Source: Lyophyllum atratum (taxonomy: Eukaryota > Basidiomycota > Agaricomycetes > Agaricales > Lyophyllaceae). Taken from it: 64,000 nt of DNA. Location: contig JACGCN010000001.1 in NCBI GenBank assembly GCA_014905825.1, positions 1,178,001 through 1,242,000 of the forward strand. Direction: 5' to 3'. The position numbers were made by a program, and so were the translations under genes. Positions 20,821 through 34,066 of the stretch are shown here, in pieces; the stretch's first letter is position 1, and the number at the start of each line of letters is the position of its first letter. The notes beneath the pieces were generated by a model, which worked only from the letters and a program-made list of their open reading frames with translations, had not been told where the DNA came from and searched no databases.

Positions 20821-22489
20821 CTATGTAGATCCACATCGTCGTATCTCTCCGCTAGCGACAGGAGGGGGAAGGGGAAGCATCGGCACTCGAAGGGAGGCAG
20901 GGAGACCCAGGAATCTCATGGACATTGCAGGGGACCTGCTCCCGCATCGACTTGGAGTGTGTACACTGGCAGCCATTGAACGAACTGACTGCATTCCTGG
21001 AGAGGCTGTGTATTCCCGAGGCGGCGACTTGGATTGCAACGACGGCCTTAAGGACATGGGTGTACCAGGAACACTCAGATGACCCGAAGGAAAAGGCGAC
21101 CCTGGCATATCACATTGACCAACATGGGGATGAACAAGAAACCTTCTATCACCGTAAGGAGACGGAAGCAACACTTGATCTCCGTGACTACCGTACGGTG
21201 ACGAGATCGCTGAGGGCGGAGCGATCGGAACGTAAGGTCGACCAGAATCTGCGTCATAAGATGCAGCAGTCGTAGGAAATGAAACTGATAGTGGGGAAGG
21301 TTGCCGGAAGAACGGGTCTACGAAAGGGTTTGGCAGCTGCTGGGATGGAGGAACTCGCAACGGTGTGGGAGGGTAAAGAGAGGGAGGAAGGTCCCTATGC
21401 CGTGGACACTCCTGATGGAGCTCGATGCCACAGAGTACAAGGAAGCTGGAGTGTTGGACCTGTTTACTCCATACTGCTGGCGACTAACTTGTGAGGGGGA
21501 TCCGATGCTGGAATTGGGACTTCGATAGTACAGTGAAGGGTTCAAGGACAACGGTGGTATGAAAGAGCTATGTGAATATACGGAGCTCCTACTTTGTCGC
21601 TTTTCTGTGTTCAAATTCAGTAACCACGTTTCGGAAGTAGCAGACGGAGTTGTCGAATGCGAGCGCTTCGTATGCCAGAAGTGCAGCCTCCGGATTCGGG
21701 CGCGGAGGTGGCATTGGGATGTGGGACATCACAGCTAGATAAAAGGCGTAAAAAAGCACTGTAATTGGAATGAAAATTGAGACAGGCCTATACATCACGA
21801 CATTGAACTTACAAAGCCCTGAGAGCGCCCAACCGCCGTTAATCACGGCTGAGGTGAGACGCCTGCAGTCCGTCTCAGAACCTGTCCCGAAGATGTATGT
21901 AAGTAATTTTTTTTGATAAACATGTGAATCTCCTACCGAGGTTATCGCAAGGAAAACTTGGGCTGAACAGAGCAAAGGTAACAGTACTACCTGTGGAGAA
22001 TAAGTCAGCTTTGAGAATCACCAAGAACGAAAGTACGCACCCAACTGGAAGAGCAAGATAAATGCAACTCGTGCGGCGTCTGGCCATAGGCGGAAGCGTA
22101 CAACGATCCTATATACTCAGTGGCATCAGTACAGAGCAGAGCTCGGCATTGCTGCCTATGGCTTACATCAGGTATAAAAAAATGGCAGATGTACCATTGA
22201 TTACTAGGGATATTATGACGATGGCACCTGATCGTTCAAGCAAATTCAGGAAGGTATTCTTCGAGGCAGAACAACTAAGATAAAACACTTACGTTGTCTG
22301 ATGTCATATGTCCTCCACTCTCGCAGTAGAAGGACCATAAACATAATGGTCCACGCAATACTCAGCAGGGTAGCAAATGCTGGTATGGCGTGTCAATTAA
22401 GCGCAGGGCCCCATGGCTGGGCTGCGAGGTGCTTACCAAAAACGATAACGCGAACCGGCTCTGAAGGTGGTCCACGCACGAGAAGACAT
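20821..22489 (-). CDS. Fungal four-helix membrane protein with Ser/Pro-rich tail
   Basis: Function unknown. Hydrophobic segments in order: AFATLLSIAWTIMFMVLLL, AIVIISLVINGTSAIFLYLM, AARVAFILLFQLVVLLPLLC and LLFYAFYLAVMSHIP. Then comes a cytoplasmic tail of ~250 residues rich in Ser, Pro, Tyr and Arg (SRSSVYSHSSFIPPLSLNPS). RLWPDAARVAF between helices 2 and 3 matches RPWLDAARIMF in the gene at 48235-49417, so the two are paralogues. The suggested start is MSSRAWTTF at 22489. Several exons need one-base corrections (T-run at the first donor, GGG near 22040, the tail near 21610 and 21340), so exon detail is uncertain. The four-helix plan resembles MARVEL-type proteins, though sequence similarity to them is weak. 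Confidence 0.55.
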
Positions 22490-23050
22490 AGTAGAGAATG
22501 AAGAGATAGACGAAGGCTGCACAGACAAACTCTGTAGAGAAGAAAAAAAGAAAGCCGCCAGAACACTGAAACGGCGGTCGAAGAAGGCAAAGAAAAAGGG
22601 CGGCGGAACGAAGAAGGAAAGGGAACAGCACCTCGGCCGCTAAGTCAAGGCGCGTCTTTAAGACTCCACGACGGCAGGACGGGGTATGTTTGACAGCCGC
22701 TGACTGTCAAACCTATACTTGCGTGGTTCAGCCTAGTGCATGTCATGTTGCATGAATCTAAACATTCCATTTTGCTGGAAACAGTGGGCGGCCACGAGGC
22801 GAGAACAATCGCACAAGAGATTCAGGTATGTGCTAGTTCAGGCGATATCGAGATGAATGTGAGCTGTAAGGCTGAGCGCTGCGATCTGCTGCGATGGGTG
22901 TCACGGAAACGAAGACGGCGATAAATTTAGAACAGATGCTAAAAATATAAGCTTAGCCTGCGCACAGCCACAGCCGTACGTTCCCTGCTTGGACTCGGAC
23001 TTGACGGTGGTCGATGCCGCACACCTGGAACAGACTTTGTCACAACAAGC
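22490..23050. promoter_or_regulatory. Divergent intergenic region, four-helix gene / proton channel
   Basis: 560 bp between divergent starts. It includes a purine-rich run (22540-22620, AAGAAAGGAAAG type). No other coding feature is seen. Confidence 0.35.
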
Positions 23051-23850
23051 ATGTCAGAAGAACAACCCTTCCTCCCCTTGGCGGGTCACTACTCCCATAG
23101 TGACACCAGGACATGGCGCGAGAAGGCAGCAGAATTCTTCGATAGTCCGCGATGGCATACGGCTGTTATAGTTCTGGTACGATTCGATACATTGATACCA
23201 GACATGACGTCCATATGTAAGGAGCTTTCTCCCACAGATCGCGATAGACGCGGCCTGCGTTCTTGTCGACTTATCCTACACCGTGCTGTCCGACGAGTGT
23301 GGTCCTTCAACGAAACAACCACCGTGGCTGCAGGTGCTGACGAATATATCCCTCACGATCAACTCGTTCTTCGTGCTCGAAATCCCTATAGCAATGTGGG
23401 TATTTGGCCCGAGCTACTTACAATCCTTTTAGTGACGTCGTTCACGCGGGGCTGCATTTCTTTGATGCGGTAATCATTGTCACAACGTTCGTGCTCGAGG
23501 TTATCTTGAGGGGAGCAGAAAGAAACCTTGCGGGCTTGCTCGTCATCTTGCGGCTATGGAGGTTTGTGGAACTGATCGGGGGTAAGATACTTGTGCATGT
23601 CATTGGCCTTTTGCATAATGGCTGAAACTTGTACGAAGGCGTTGCGGTTGGTGCTGGTGAAATCGAGGAAGGCGATGCGAGGCGGCTCGCGGAAGCCTTG
23701 GATGAGCTTGAGAGGGTCAGGACCGAGCTGTCCGTCTTGAAAAGCGAGAATCACGATCTTCGACAACGGCTAACAGGACTTCAGCAAGAAGTCAATTTTA
23801 GCAGGCGATCTTCCACTTCGCTACATAGTAATACCTCGGAGGACAGCTAG
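23051..23850 (+). CDS. HVCN1: Voltage-gated proton channel (Hv1 family)
   Basis: A lone voltage-sensor domain that conducts protons outward and regulates cytosolic pH. Three exons: 23051-23176, 23238-23581, 23639-23850. One extra T near 23414-23422 must be dropped, giving 226 residues. S1 is AVIVLIAIDAACVLVDL, with the selectivity-filter Asp. S2 is LTINSFFVLEIPIAMWVFG, with Phe and Glu of the charge-transfer centre. S3 is LHFFDAVIIVTTFVLEVIL, with Asp. S4 is LLVILRLWRFVELIGG, with the R-x-W-R signature. The third gating position, Arg in animal Hv1, is Glu here. A heptad-like C-terminal coiled coil follows (ALDELERVRTELSVLKSENH), as in dimeric Hv1. There is no pore domain, which rules out ordinary cation channels. 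Confidence 0.88.
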
Positions 23851-24062
23851 CATCTGTCTGGTTTAATCGACGAGCGAGTCGCTGGCACTGGAAAAATAGT
23901 CACTTCGATTATATATTGTACGATAAGTATAATTACAGGGAGTAATGGATCTGATGTATGCTACAATGCTGCAAGTGTCCCGCATGTCTAATGCTCTACT
24001 GTGCAGTGCTGTTCGTGCGATGCGTAATGTAAACGTAAACATAAAAAAAGACGTCTTCAGCG

Positions 24063-25338
24063 TCAAGGCGAAATGGGAATGCTGTGCACGCTGATGCCGT
24101 TAATCGCATCAGCTCGAATCCACTCTGAAAGGCGAGGGAGAGGAATCGGGAGGTCATGGTTGTCGACTCGAGGAGGGAAAGGACCCGATTGGGTAGGGGA
24201 CTGCGTGGCGAATTGGGATAGACTCTCTGACCGAGTTATCCTTGAAGAGTCCCGGAACTTCTCGAGGAACCGAGATCCTGCGATAGTTCTTGATTGGACC
24301 CTGAGGGGCGCGACAGGGAGGGAGGTGAGGGCTGTGGATGGCGAGGTGGCCGCAGATGAAGTATTTGACCTCTTAAAGGGTGCATCGATTCCTCGGCGGA
24401 TGTTCCTGGCCCATGGAGCTTTTGTGCTGTTATCAACATGGTTGCGTGCAGCCTCGATGTCCTTCATATAGCGCGCCCACGAATCAGCATCGGAGTGGGA
24501 ACTGTTATCGCCCTTCTCGCAATCAGGGATTCTGAACCAGTCGATAGAATAAACAGTCTTGGTCCAGATATCCGGGAAGGGGCGAACATGAACCATGGCG
24601 GCGATGAACAATGTCAGGAAGTATGAGAAGACTGAGAGATCGATAATTAGGACTGGTACTGCGAAGGTGACGAGATGGGCATACGGATGATGCTGCTTAG
24701 CCAAGCAGTCGGGACGAGAAGGGAGGATGAAGCACAAAGGTCCCAATCGGCTGCAGTAACGTGAGTCGACGCGAATCGTAAAGAGGCAGTGGGCGTACGT
24801 ACTTGTTAATCGACAAATCGCTGGGCCGTTGACAGTAACGCTGATGGCGGTACCTGGAGAGAACATGAGCGTGAAGTAAGAACTATACATATGACGAGGC
24901 TTACCAGTTTGAAATACACTGAGAACTGCCGACCACGCACATTCGAGAAGAATGTGCGCCGTATTCGCCTGTGAAACTACCAGTTCCGCCAGACCGCTGG
25001 ATAGATCGCTTTAGCGAGACAAAGCGCTCCAGTTTGGGATTGACGTACAGAATAATACAGAAGAAGAGTATACAGCTGTTGAGGATGAAGAATATGGTCG
25101 TTACTGGTACTGTATAACTGTTGAGAGACATGGTCGCGTAGAAATAAAAATGGGACATACCAGCCAGCCCGGCTAATACAGTGGCATTGGCATTCCAAGC
25201 CGCAAACGCGAGGATGAGGAGGTTCAAGTTGACGAGAAGGGCTGCCACACAAAAACTGTAAGATTCGCGTTGCGCAACACTCTCGATGAGGGACTGACCA
25301 AAAAGGACGAAGCGTGCGATAATAAAGGGGTTCTGCAT
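24063..25338 (-). CDS. MARVEL-type four-helix membrane protein A
   Basis: The suggested start is MQNPFIIARFVLF. Helices: CVAALLVNLNLLILAFAAW; VPVTTIFFILNSCILFFCII; a third segment around ILLECAWSAVLSVFQTG; a Cys-containing loop (VNGPAICRLTTDWDLCASSS); and LFSYFLTLFIAAMVHV. The motif PFPDIWTKTVYSIDWF follows, then a ~170-residue Ser/Arg/Pro-rich cytoplasmic tail. This matches the layout of MARVEL-domain proteins that are abundant in Agaricomycetes. Their role is unknown, perhaps membrane apposition. At least two exons are out of frame by one base (T-run near 25290 and the junction near 25100). It is tandem with the next gene. Confidence 0.55.
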
Positions 25339-25717
25339 GATCAGAGAATGCACTGGTGGCTCGTGAGGTGAATGGGATAGGGCGTAAAGAAAGTGAAAAT
25401 GAACGTTAGATTGAGGATCGCCACCAGTGACGAAGTCAAGGAGGCTCCGGAGACGCAAGTGGTGGGCTTTTAATATGTGTTGCGGAGTACATTGTCGCGT
25501 AGTAAGTGGTGCTGCTTAGGGAACAATGTTATGCCACCAAGAACAATAGGACTTTCAGCACGACACAGAGAACAATGCTCGATCGTGATGTCACACAATG
25601 CCTTGAAAACCAAATAGATCCAAACAACTTTGCGGACACAAATATTTTGCTTCCGTCAGTTGAATGGAAAGATATCTTACATGGGTTGATACATATAGTA
25701 CATATTGACGGTGTCAT
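25339..25717. other. Intergenic region between tandem MARVEL-type genes
   Basis: 379 bp that should carry the promoter of gene A and the 3' UTR of gene B. Nothing else was recognised. Confidence 0.3.
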
Positions 25718-27165
25718 CTACCGGAATGGTACGTTTGCTAAATCCGGCACCGCAACTCGAGCATCTCCGTCTGACCTCCGTCGGGGACCTGAAGGACGGG
25801 GCCGAGGGGGAAACGAGTCGTTGCGGGTGACTGTAGCAGCAAGAGCTGCGACAGGCACCGGGATCGGCGGTTTGGTCCGTGTTTGAGCAGCTGGCAGCGA
25901 GGGTGGATTTCGGCGTGGCCAGTTGCCTAATGGTGAAGAATCCTGCAGTAGGCTGGTGGAGACGTAGCTGTCCGTTGCGTTTGCTGTTTGGGCGTGGACA
26001 GCTGCTGGTCGACGAGCTTCCGGTATGAGAGTAGACTGAATATATTGGGGGTAGAACGAAAGTTCAGCAGACTCCTTCAGCTGAGGGATGTCATAGGAGT
26101 TGTGGATTGTGGGTATTGCAGGGACTGGGGCAAATGGCGGAAGAGGGCGGTCCATATCGGGCACAGGGGTTGCATACGATTCAATCTCATATTCTGAACC
26201 TAATCCCGCGCGGTGAGTGTATATAGTAGTGGGTACAGGTCTCTGGGGTTTGGGGGCTACGATCGACGGCATCTTTTTCAGGAACTTCGGGAGGGAAGGG
26301 GAGGCGGGTGCGCTTGGAAGGGACCGTCGAAATTCGCCCCAGGGAAATTTATGTACATAGGAATGGAATATCCTCGAGTCGTGCTTGAGATGAACCAGCG
26401 ATGCTACCACCAGGAGGAAGAAATACGATAGGACTGAAGGGGTGCGTCAACTTGGAAAGGGGCGAAATGTCGTTTTAACGACGTACGTATAATGGTCATA
26501 ATCCACGTAAAAGCGAGAAGCAACCGAGTAGAGACGCAGGTGTCGTCGATGCTGATCGGTACTACCATACCATACAAGGCATTAAAGCAAGTTCTGGCCT
26601 ACCGGACAACCTACTCACATTGAACTTGGCACATGGGAGCCGGGGCGATCGAGGTTACAGCAGAGGCACCAGCTTTAATTAGCAGGTCAGTAGTTGTCCA
26701 CCAGAGCGAGAGAAAAGAAAGTGTCACATACCCAGGTACAATAGCCAGAATAGTCCAATCCATAAGCATTCAAACCAGACGCGTCCCATTACACTATGCC
26801 TGTAGGCCAGCTCAACAAAGATTCTACGGCGGTGTGAGCGACGAGCAAACATGGTCCTAATGCGACCAACATGGTAAAGATGTGGGCCAGTCCCAAACAC
26901 CCCAGAACTATGAGATATATATCGATCTGTGCTAAAGGTCGGATGAGTTCTGATGCATTGCTAGGATATTGTCCTTGACTGCCAAACGTACATCTCCATC
27001 CTATAGCTTCTCCAAGACTGTGATTCCATACAGCGACGCTAGCGACAATGGCATTGCAAATAACGAAGAGTCCCTTTACGGTAGTCAGAAAACAGCTTAT
27101 GATCAGAAGGAACAGCACCTCTCACCAAAAACGATATATCGCAACACCTTCAGGAAACCTTGCAT
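25718..27165 (-). CDS. MARVEL-type four-helix membrane protein B
   Basis: Start MQGFLKVLRYIVFG at 27165. TM1 is GLFVICNAIVASVAVW, TM2 is IDIYLIVLGCLGLAHIFTM, TM3 is RVWFECLWIGLFWLLYLAGA leading into SAVTSIAPAPMC, and TM4 is LLLAFTWIMTIILLSYFFLL. Then come FHSYVHKFPWGEFRRSLP and a ~200-residue Pro-rich tail (PKPQRPVPTTIYTHR). The short conserved pieces around TM3 (VWFE..W.GLFWL.YLAGA) and the single Cys after it are what I recall for fungal MARVEL-domain proteins. Introns near TM3 and TM4 splice cleanly. One extra base after the first intron and one shift before IFVELAYRH are needed. Confidence 0.62.
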
Positions 27166-27684
27166 CCCTTGTTCATACGGGCGAGATTTTCGAAGGGAAA
27201 GTCACTACCGCTCAACCGTGGGTGGATGTGGGTGAATGCAGAGACAATGAAGGGCGGCAGGCAAAAGAACCAGAGGTCGCAGGTGACCTCAGAAGGAGCT
27301 CAGCTCGGATATCATGCAGATTACTCTTTGGAACGGAGAGAAGGAAAGGACCAATGCGACATAGTGGGAATCATCCCTTGAAGTACGTTGAAACTCAGCA
27401 TGGCAGGAGCATTTGATGGATCATCCACTGACATCCGAAAGCACCATGAACGCCAGGCCTCATTTGCGAGATGCGGAGTGCACGGAGATCACGATAACAT
27501 TGATGATGAGAAGGGGAAAGAGGAAATAGCGGAATAAGTAGTATGTATGGAGGGTCAAAAAATACAGTTGTAGATATAAATAGTAGTATGTGGTAGATGG
27601 TGGTAGCAGATATAGTGCGTGTAGTAGGGAAGAGTGTCTGTGAGTGGGTAGTAGACGGATGTCCTCATCCATCATATGGCGGCG
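27166..27684. other. Intergenic region with low-complexity sequence
   Basis: 519 bp between the MARVEL-type gene B start and the stop of the HEAT-repeat gene. The part at 27530-27650 is a degenerate TAGTATG/GTGGTAG run. No coding exon was recognised. Confidence 0.35.
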
Positions 27685-30600
27685 TCATGCGGGAACAGGT
27701 GCTATAGATGACTTTGGGTTCACATCCACATCAGTGTCAGCCATAAGTTGAGAAGTTGAGATGGCATCGTGTAGTATGGCGTCATCAAGGGGGGCGGAAG
27801 TATCAGCAAAATCATGAGTGTTCACGGGAGGACGCCTGTGTTGGGAATCAGTCTCCGGAACGATGCTTGCACCAAGAGGCTGCACCGGACGAACAATTGG
27901 AGAGATGTTCATGGGATGATCAGGATCAGAACGTCCAGTGGTGGATCCGTTGTAAGTCCGGAGGGCAGATGTCCCACCATCAAAGTTTCTAGTAAGTTCC
28001 TCGATCCCATTGGCAAAGGGGCCCAAAGATAACGCGGCTGGCAATGGTATGGGTGGGGGCCGCGAGAATGTGGACAAGTTTAATGCTCGTCTTTTAGGGA
28101 CCGAGTCACGGGGGACGGCGCGGGACGGATGGAGGACTGTATGACTGGACCTCGGGAGAAGGGTCTTGGGAGAGCTGGGCGATGAGGGCGAGGGCGAGAG
28201 CAGATGCGCTGCGCTCAGGATCGGCGAAGAGTTTCTCTATTTGTGTGTTGAGGTAGAATCGTCGCTCGAGATAGAGGCGACTTACCGGAGACGGAGGCCA
28301 CGAGACGGGCGAGGGCTATGCGAACGCCGAGGATGGGATCATGTGCGAGGGGGGCGAGATTTGACCAAAACGGGTCGTCGAGAGGCAGCGTAGTGTGAGA
28401 GGCGATCGCCTGCTGACAGCCAATGAAGCTGGGTGTGACGTCAGTGGTCGAGTTTTGCGGAAGAAGAGAGAACATACGTCATGCGGCGGCGGAATATGGT
28501 TGAGGTTGCAAGGCTTTGGAGGTCCGCATTCAGCTGAACGGCTGCTTCGGGATCGGCGGATAAATACAACCACATCTGCGGCAGCTAGTATCTTTTCAGC
28601 AAAATGGCCAACAACCGGCATTCCAGCACAACTCACCGCTTTCACACCGGCTTCTCGAACCGCGGCAACGCTAGTCCTCAAGCGCACGCTTCAGAAGCCC
28701 TATCACCACAACCCGGCCTCCCTCCCGCCCCTCCCGCCCCAGTCCCACCAGTCCCGACTGCTATGCCCTCCCGTTCTCTCCACCCTTCAGCACCCCTTCG
28801 TCCCATACCGCCACCAGTCCCCGCATTATCCGATCCCAACCTCCGATCCCACTACCGTCAACAATCCCTCCACTGACTCCGCCGCTCGCATCCTCACCTC
28901 CTCCTCCTCCGCCCGTATCGCGTCCCACCACACCCCCACCAGGTCTCGTTCTGCGTACTCCTGCCCGATAATCTTCGCAAGCTCACCCAGACTCGCCGCC
29001 AGCGTCCTCCGCACCTTCATCGTCCGGTTCCTCGCGATCTCCAAATACACCTCTCTCAGCTCAGGCCACCGCTCCCTCCCTAGCGTGAGCGCGACTGCCG
29101 GGTAATTGAAGGCGCAGATGTGCGGTCGCTCAACCACAAACTCGTTTGACGGTGGCTGCTCACCGTCCCGCGCCCGTAAGTCGTCTCTGCGTCCCAGGAA
29201 AAGCTCAACGAGCTCCTCCGGAGGTCCCTCCTTGTCCTGCTGAAATGTGTATATCACCTCACCTAGCGCCTCAAGCACCCCGAAACGGACGGCAGGCGAC
29301 TCATCTGCAGACAACGCCATCATCGTGTCCAACGCCAAAGCACGACGTTTGTCGGAGGATATCCGCAGGAGTATGGCCGGAAGCGCAAACAACACAGAGT
29401 GTCGCACATGCCAGACGGGGTCACGCCGAAGGATCTCAAATAAAGGAAGCTAAAGCAAGGTAAGCAACACAGTCCGCGGAGAAGCAGCGGTGTCCATACC
29501 AATGAACATATGACGACCTTCCACCGGGGCAACCTTTGCCAATGCTCCAAGAGCAAACGATGCCTCTCGTCTGACCCAATACACCGAGTCCTGGCCAACC
29601 CGCACAACCTCCTTCACGAACGCATCCTGCGCCTCTTCCCCTAACGATCCTGTTGTGCAACGTACGAATTTCAGTCACGGTAACTATCAGAAAGCTAGAA
29701 ACGAACCGCTAGCCGTTACGGCAGCCATCAGGCTCATACTCGAGAGCCGTCCAACCGCGGCTTGCTCGTCATCTTCGCCCTCTTCGCTCCCGTAAGTATC
29801 TGTATAGTCTTGGCGTATGTCATATGTCGTGGGGTATCGCAGCTCAGCAAGATTTGTTTGCTGACGGTCAAGGGGTGTATGCGATGATGCATCTTGAGCC
29901 GTCCAACTGTCTTCCGATGGGGATTGTGGCATGGGTGGTGCAGCAGTGCTTGTCTGCGCTCCGGGCGACCCCAACGGAGGCAAGTGGGTATGATTGCTTG
30001 GTGTTGACATGTCGGTGGCTTGCATTTGCCGCATCGTCTCGTCTGTGTCATTGTAAAAACGTGGCTGAAGAGTAGAATTCGAATCCGATGTTGTGGAGGC
30101 AGCCAGAGGCGACGGTGGGGGTGTTGCTCTACTGGACACATGGACAGGCAGGATAATTAGGTGAGGAGGATGATGTGGATGAGGTATCGGATGGGGGAGT
30201 AGAACCTGCAGAGCTGGCTGGGGAAGGGACAGAGAAAGGCAGGGGCGAAGGGAGAACTGGAAAATACGGGTTCACCGTCCCAGGCTCCTTGACTTTTGAG
30301 GACTCCGATCTCGCTCGTTCCATCTCGCGCGGGCTAGAAACACCCTCTTCGCCATTCCCCTGTTCACCAGGAGTCACCACCTCGATGCTTCCCTCGGCGT
30401 TTCGCTCGCTCCACCGACCATCTTCCATCTCGTCGGTAAGGACCTGAGGATCCTCCATATCGGCGTCGAGCCTGCCCATGCCAATAACAACCTGCTGTAT
30501 TATCTCATTTCTGAACATCTCTCGGGCCTCCCGGTCAAATGACCCCGTGTCCCAATCCTCCTCGTCCTCATCTTCGTTGATCTCCGCCGTTTTGCCTGCC

Positions 30601-31456
30601 TCCCTGTCGTCAGCAGCTTTGAGACGGGATAGAAGATGGACGATGGCATATCGGGCACCACCCCGACGCGGGCGTTGGGGCTAAGAAGGAGGGTGCCGAG
30701 GATAGGTGTAAAGGCCTGGACGGAAATAGCGGCAACGGCTGAGGAAGAGGCGTGGTCCGATGCGGGTTCGTCGGGAGTGATTGTGCAATGCTGTGGCGCG
30801 AGTCAGATGGCTGGATGGAGCGATAAAAAGGACAAGGGCAGACCGTGAAAAACCACCAGATGAGGGCCACAAGCTGGGCTGCTAGGGCCTCCTTGACCTG
30901 TTCGTCTGGGAAGCGTGAGTTGCATAGTGAGGGCGAGGTGTAAGCAAAGTACCTTCGTCCATGGCCAGACCACTGAGAAGGGGAAGGACATACTCGATGG
31001 CCTCCTGGGGTGTTACCTGGTGGAGAAAGTCAGGGAGGGCATGGGTGATGAATACCCTGTGGAAGGAGGCCTTGCTGCGTGAAAAAAGATAAATTTTCTC
31101 GAGGGTACTGAGGCCGTCGTCGTCGAGGGCGAGATCGATAGGAAGGTCGGCGGATGGGAAGGGGTCGTCGGTGTTCTGCACAGGGAGGTGGGGATTGTGA
31201 TGTGGAGGGCTGGATGGGCGACGAGGGGGGCAGGAGGGTCGTCGAGGGGAGAGGTGGGCGGGGTATAGAAGGGCAGGGCGGGAGAGCTGGGTGCTGTGTG
31301 GTAGGGGGGGGAGAGGTCAGGTGATGGGGAGAAGAGGGCAAAGGTGGGGGGCGGGGGGAGGGCGATGTGGGAGGGGGGGCGGGAGATCTGTGGACGGAGA
31401 AGACGGGGCGGGAGGGGCTGGGCGTCGAGCACAGACCTGAGCTCGTCGTCGTCCAT
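27685..31456 (-). CDS. HEAT-repeat protein phosphatase 4 regulatory-subunit-like protein
   Basis: Resembles PPP4R1, a HEAT-repeat scaffold that directs the PP4 catalytic subunit. It begins MDDDELRSVLDAQPLPPR with a Pro-rich N-terminus. HEAT-like blocks follow: LSTLEKIYLFSRSKASFHRV, EQVKEALAAQLVALIWWFF, ISVQAFTPILGTLL, IIQQVVIGMGRL, ASFALGALAKVAPVE, VWHVRHSVLFALPAILLR, SPAVRFGVLEALGEVIYTF, FNYPAVALTLGRERWPELRE and KVRRTLAASLGELAKIIGQ. Between them is a ~200-residue acidic/Ser insert. The C-terminus (27685-28077) is disordered. About ten one-base frame corrections are needed. They cluster at 28690-28830 and also occur near 28108, 29490, 30150, 30660 and 31185. The gene body is recognisable throughout, so I treat it as intact with sequence errors. 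Other HEAT phosphatase scaffolds are an alternative. Confidence 0.68.
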
Positions 31457-31569
31457 GGCGTCCAACCACAACCAACATGTTTGTGTTTGCACTTCTTTGA
31501 TCTCTGTGACATCACTCCACACCGTTCCGCCGGTGACGTAATTACGATCCAGTTACAATTTTTCATGTG

Positions 31570-33207
<1,638 letters not shown>

Positions 33208-34066
33208 AATAGTCTCGTTAGCTTCCTTTGCGCGAGGGAGAAGGTGAGTATGAGGAATAAGAGGTGTACAGTGATTCAGGGAATCATATAAGCAGGAGCA
33301 TTATCACCGGTGTTACAGCTCGGGTGTATAAACACCAGGAGGACAACTCACCCAATCCTGCAAGCTCCTGATTTCCAGCTGTCACTGAGTGATGATGGAC
33401 TCGTTCGCCGGTCTACCAATCGGCCTACACGTGATAATGTATTAGCCCACCACCCAAGCTCATCGACGTGTTTAATCCACTGACCAAGTCAGGCTGATAG
33501 AACGACACGGGGAAAGTAGCTTAGGGAGGATGTGAGGGTTATCTGTTGGTATTTGCGATGATCGATTAGATGTTTTTATGAAACTTCGGACTTCATCCAT
33601 CCCATCGAGTCAGATCCATCCGGAGTCCGGACACACCCGTTCCATGTCAGCCCATGTCTTCTTCAATTCAGGAGCCCCTAGGACATCCGACTTGTAAGTT
33701 ATCTTGCTATGTTGTAGAGTATTCTTTCTGACACTGACAGGGTCGCGTTAGATGACCATCTACATTCCCCACAGACGTCATAAAATAAATAGATTATGGT
33801 TGAACAACGGGAGTTTCTACAAGTATGTAGCTTAGGAAAATAAGATGGTGCAGTAAGTAATGGCCGATGCTGGGGTGGTGTTGTGCGTGTGTCCGTGCAC
33901 AAGAATATACATGCTGAGCGCTAAACGCTCGGGAATGACGTCGATGGGATATGGTGATGGGTAATGCGAACGTGGGCGTAGACGTTCATAAATGGAGCGA
34001 TACATGTCAGAGGGAAAAAGGGAATGAAGGGTAGAACACGAGGATGAAAGACCAGGTCAGACGTCT
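33208..34066. other. Intergenic region
   Basis: 859 bp between the aminotransferase start and the AN1 gene stop. It must contain the aminotransferase promoter and the AN1 3' UTR. No coding or RNA gene was recognised. Confidence 0.35.

Noticed and set aside
3979..31456. Programmed +1 ribosomal frameshifting as the reason for the frame breaks
   Set aside because: The sites share no slippery codon, stop codon or context, occur in functionally unrelated genes and often sit by homopolymers. Sequencing error fits better.
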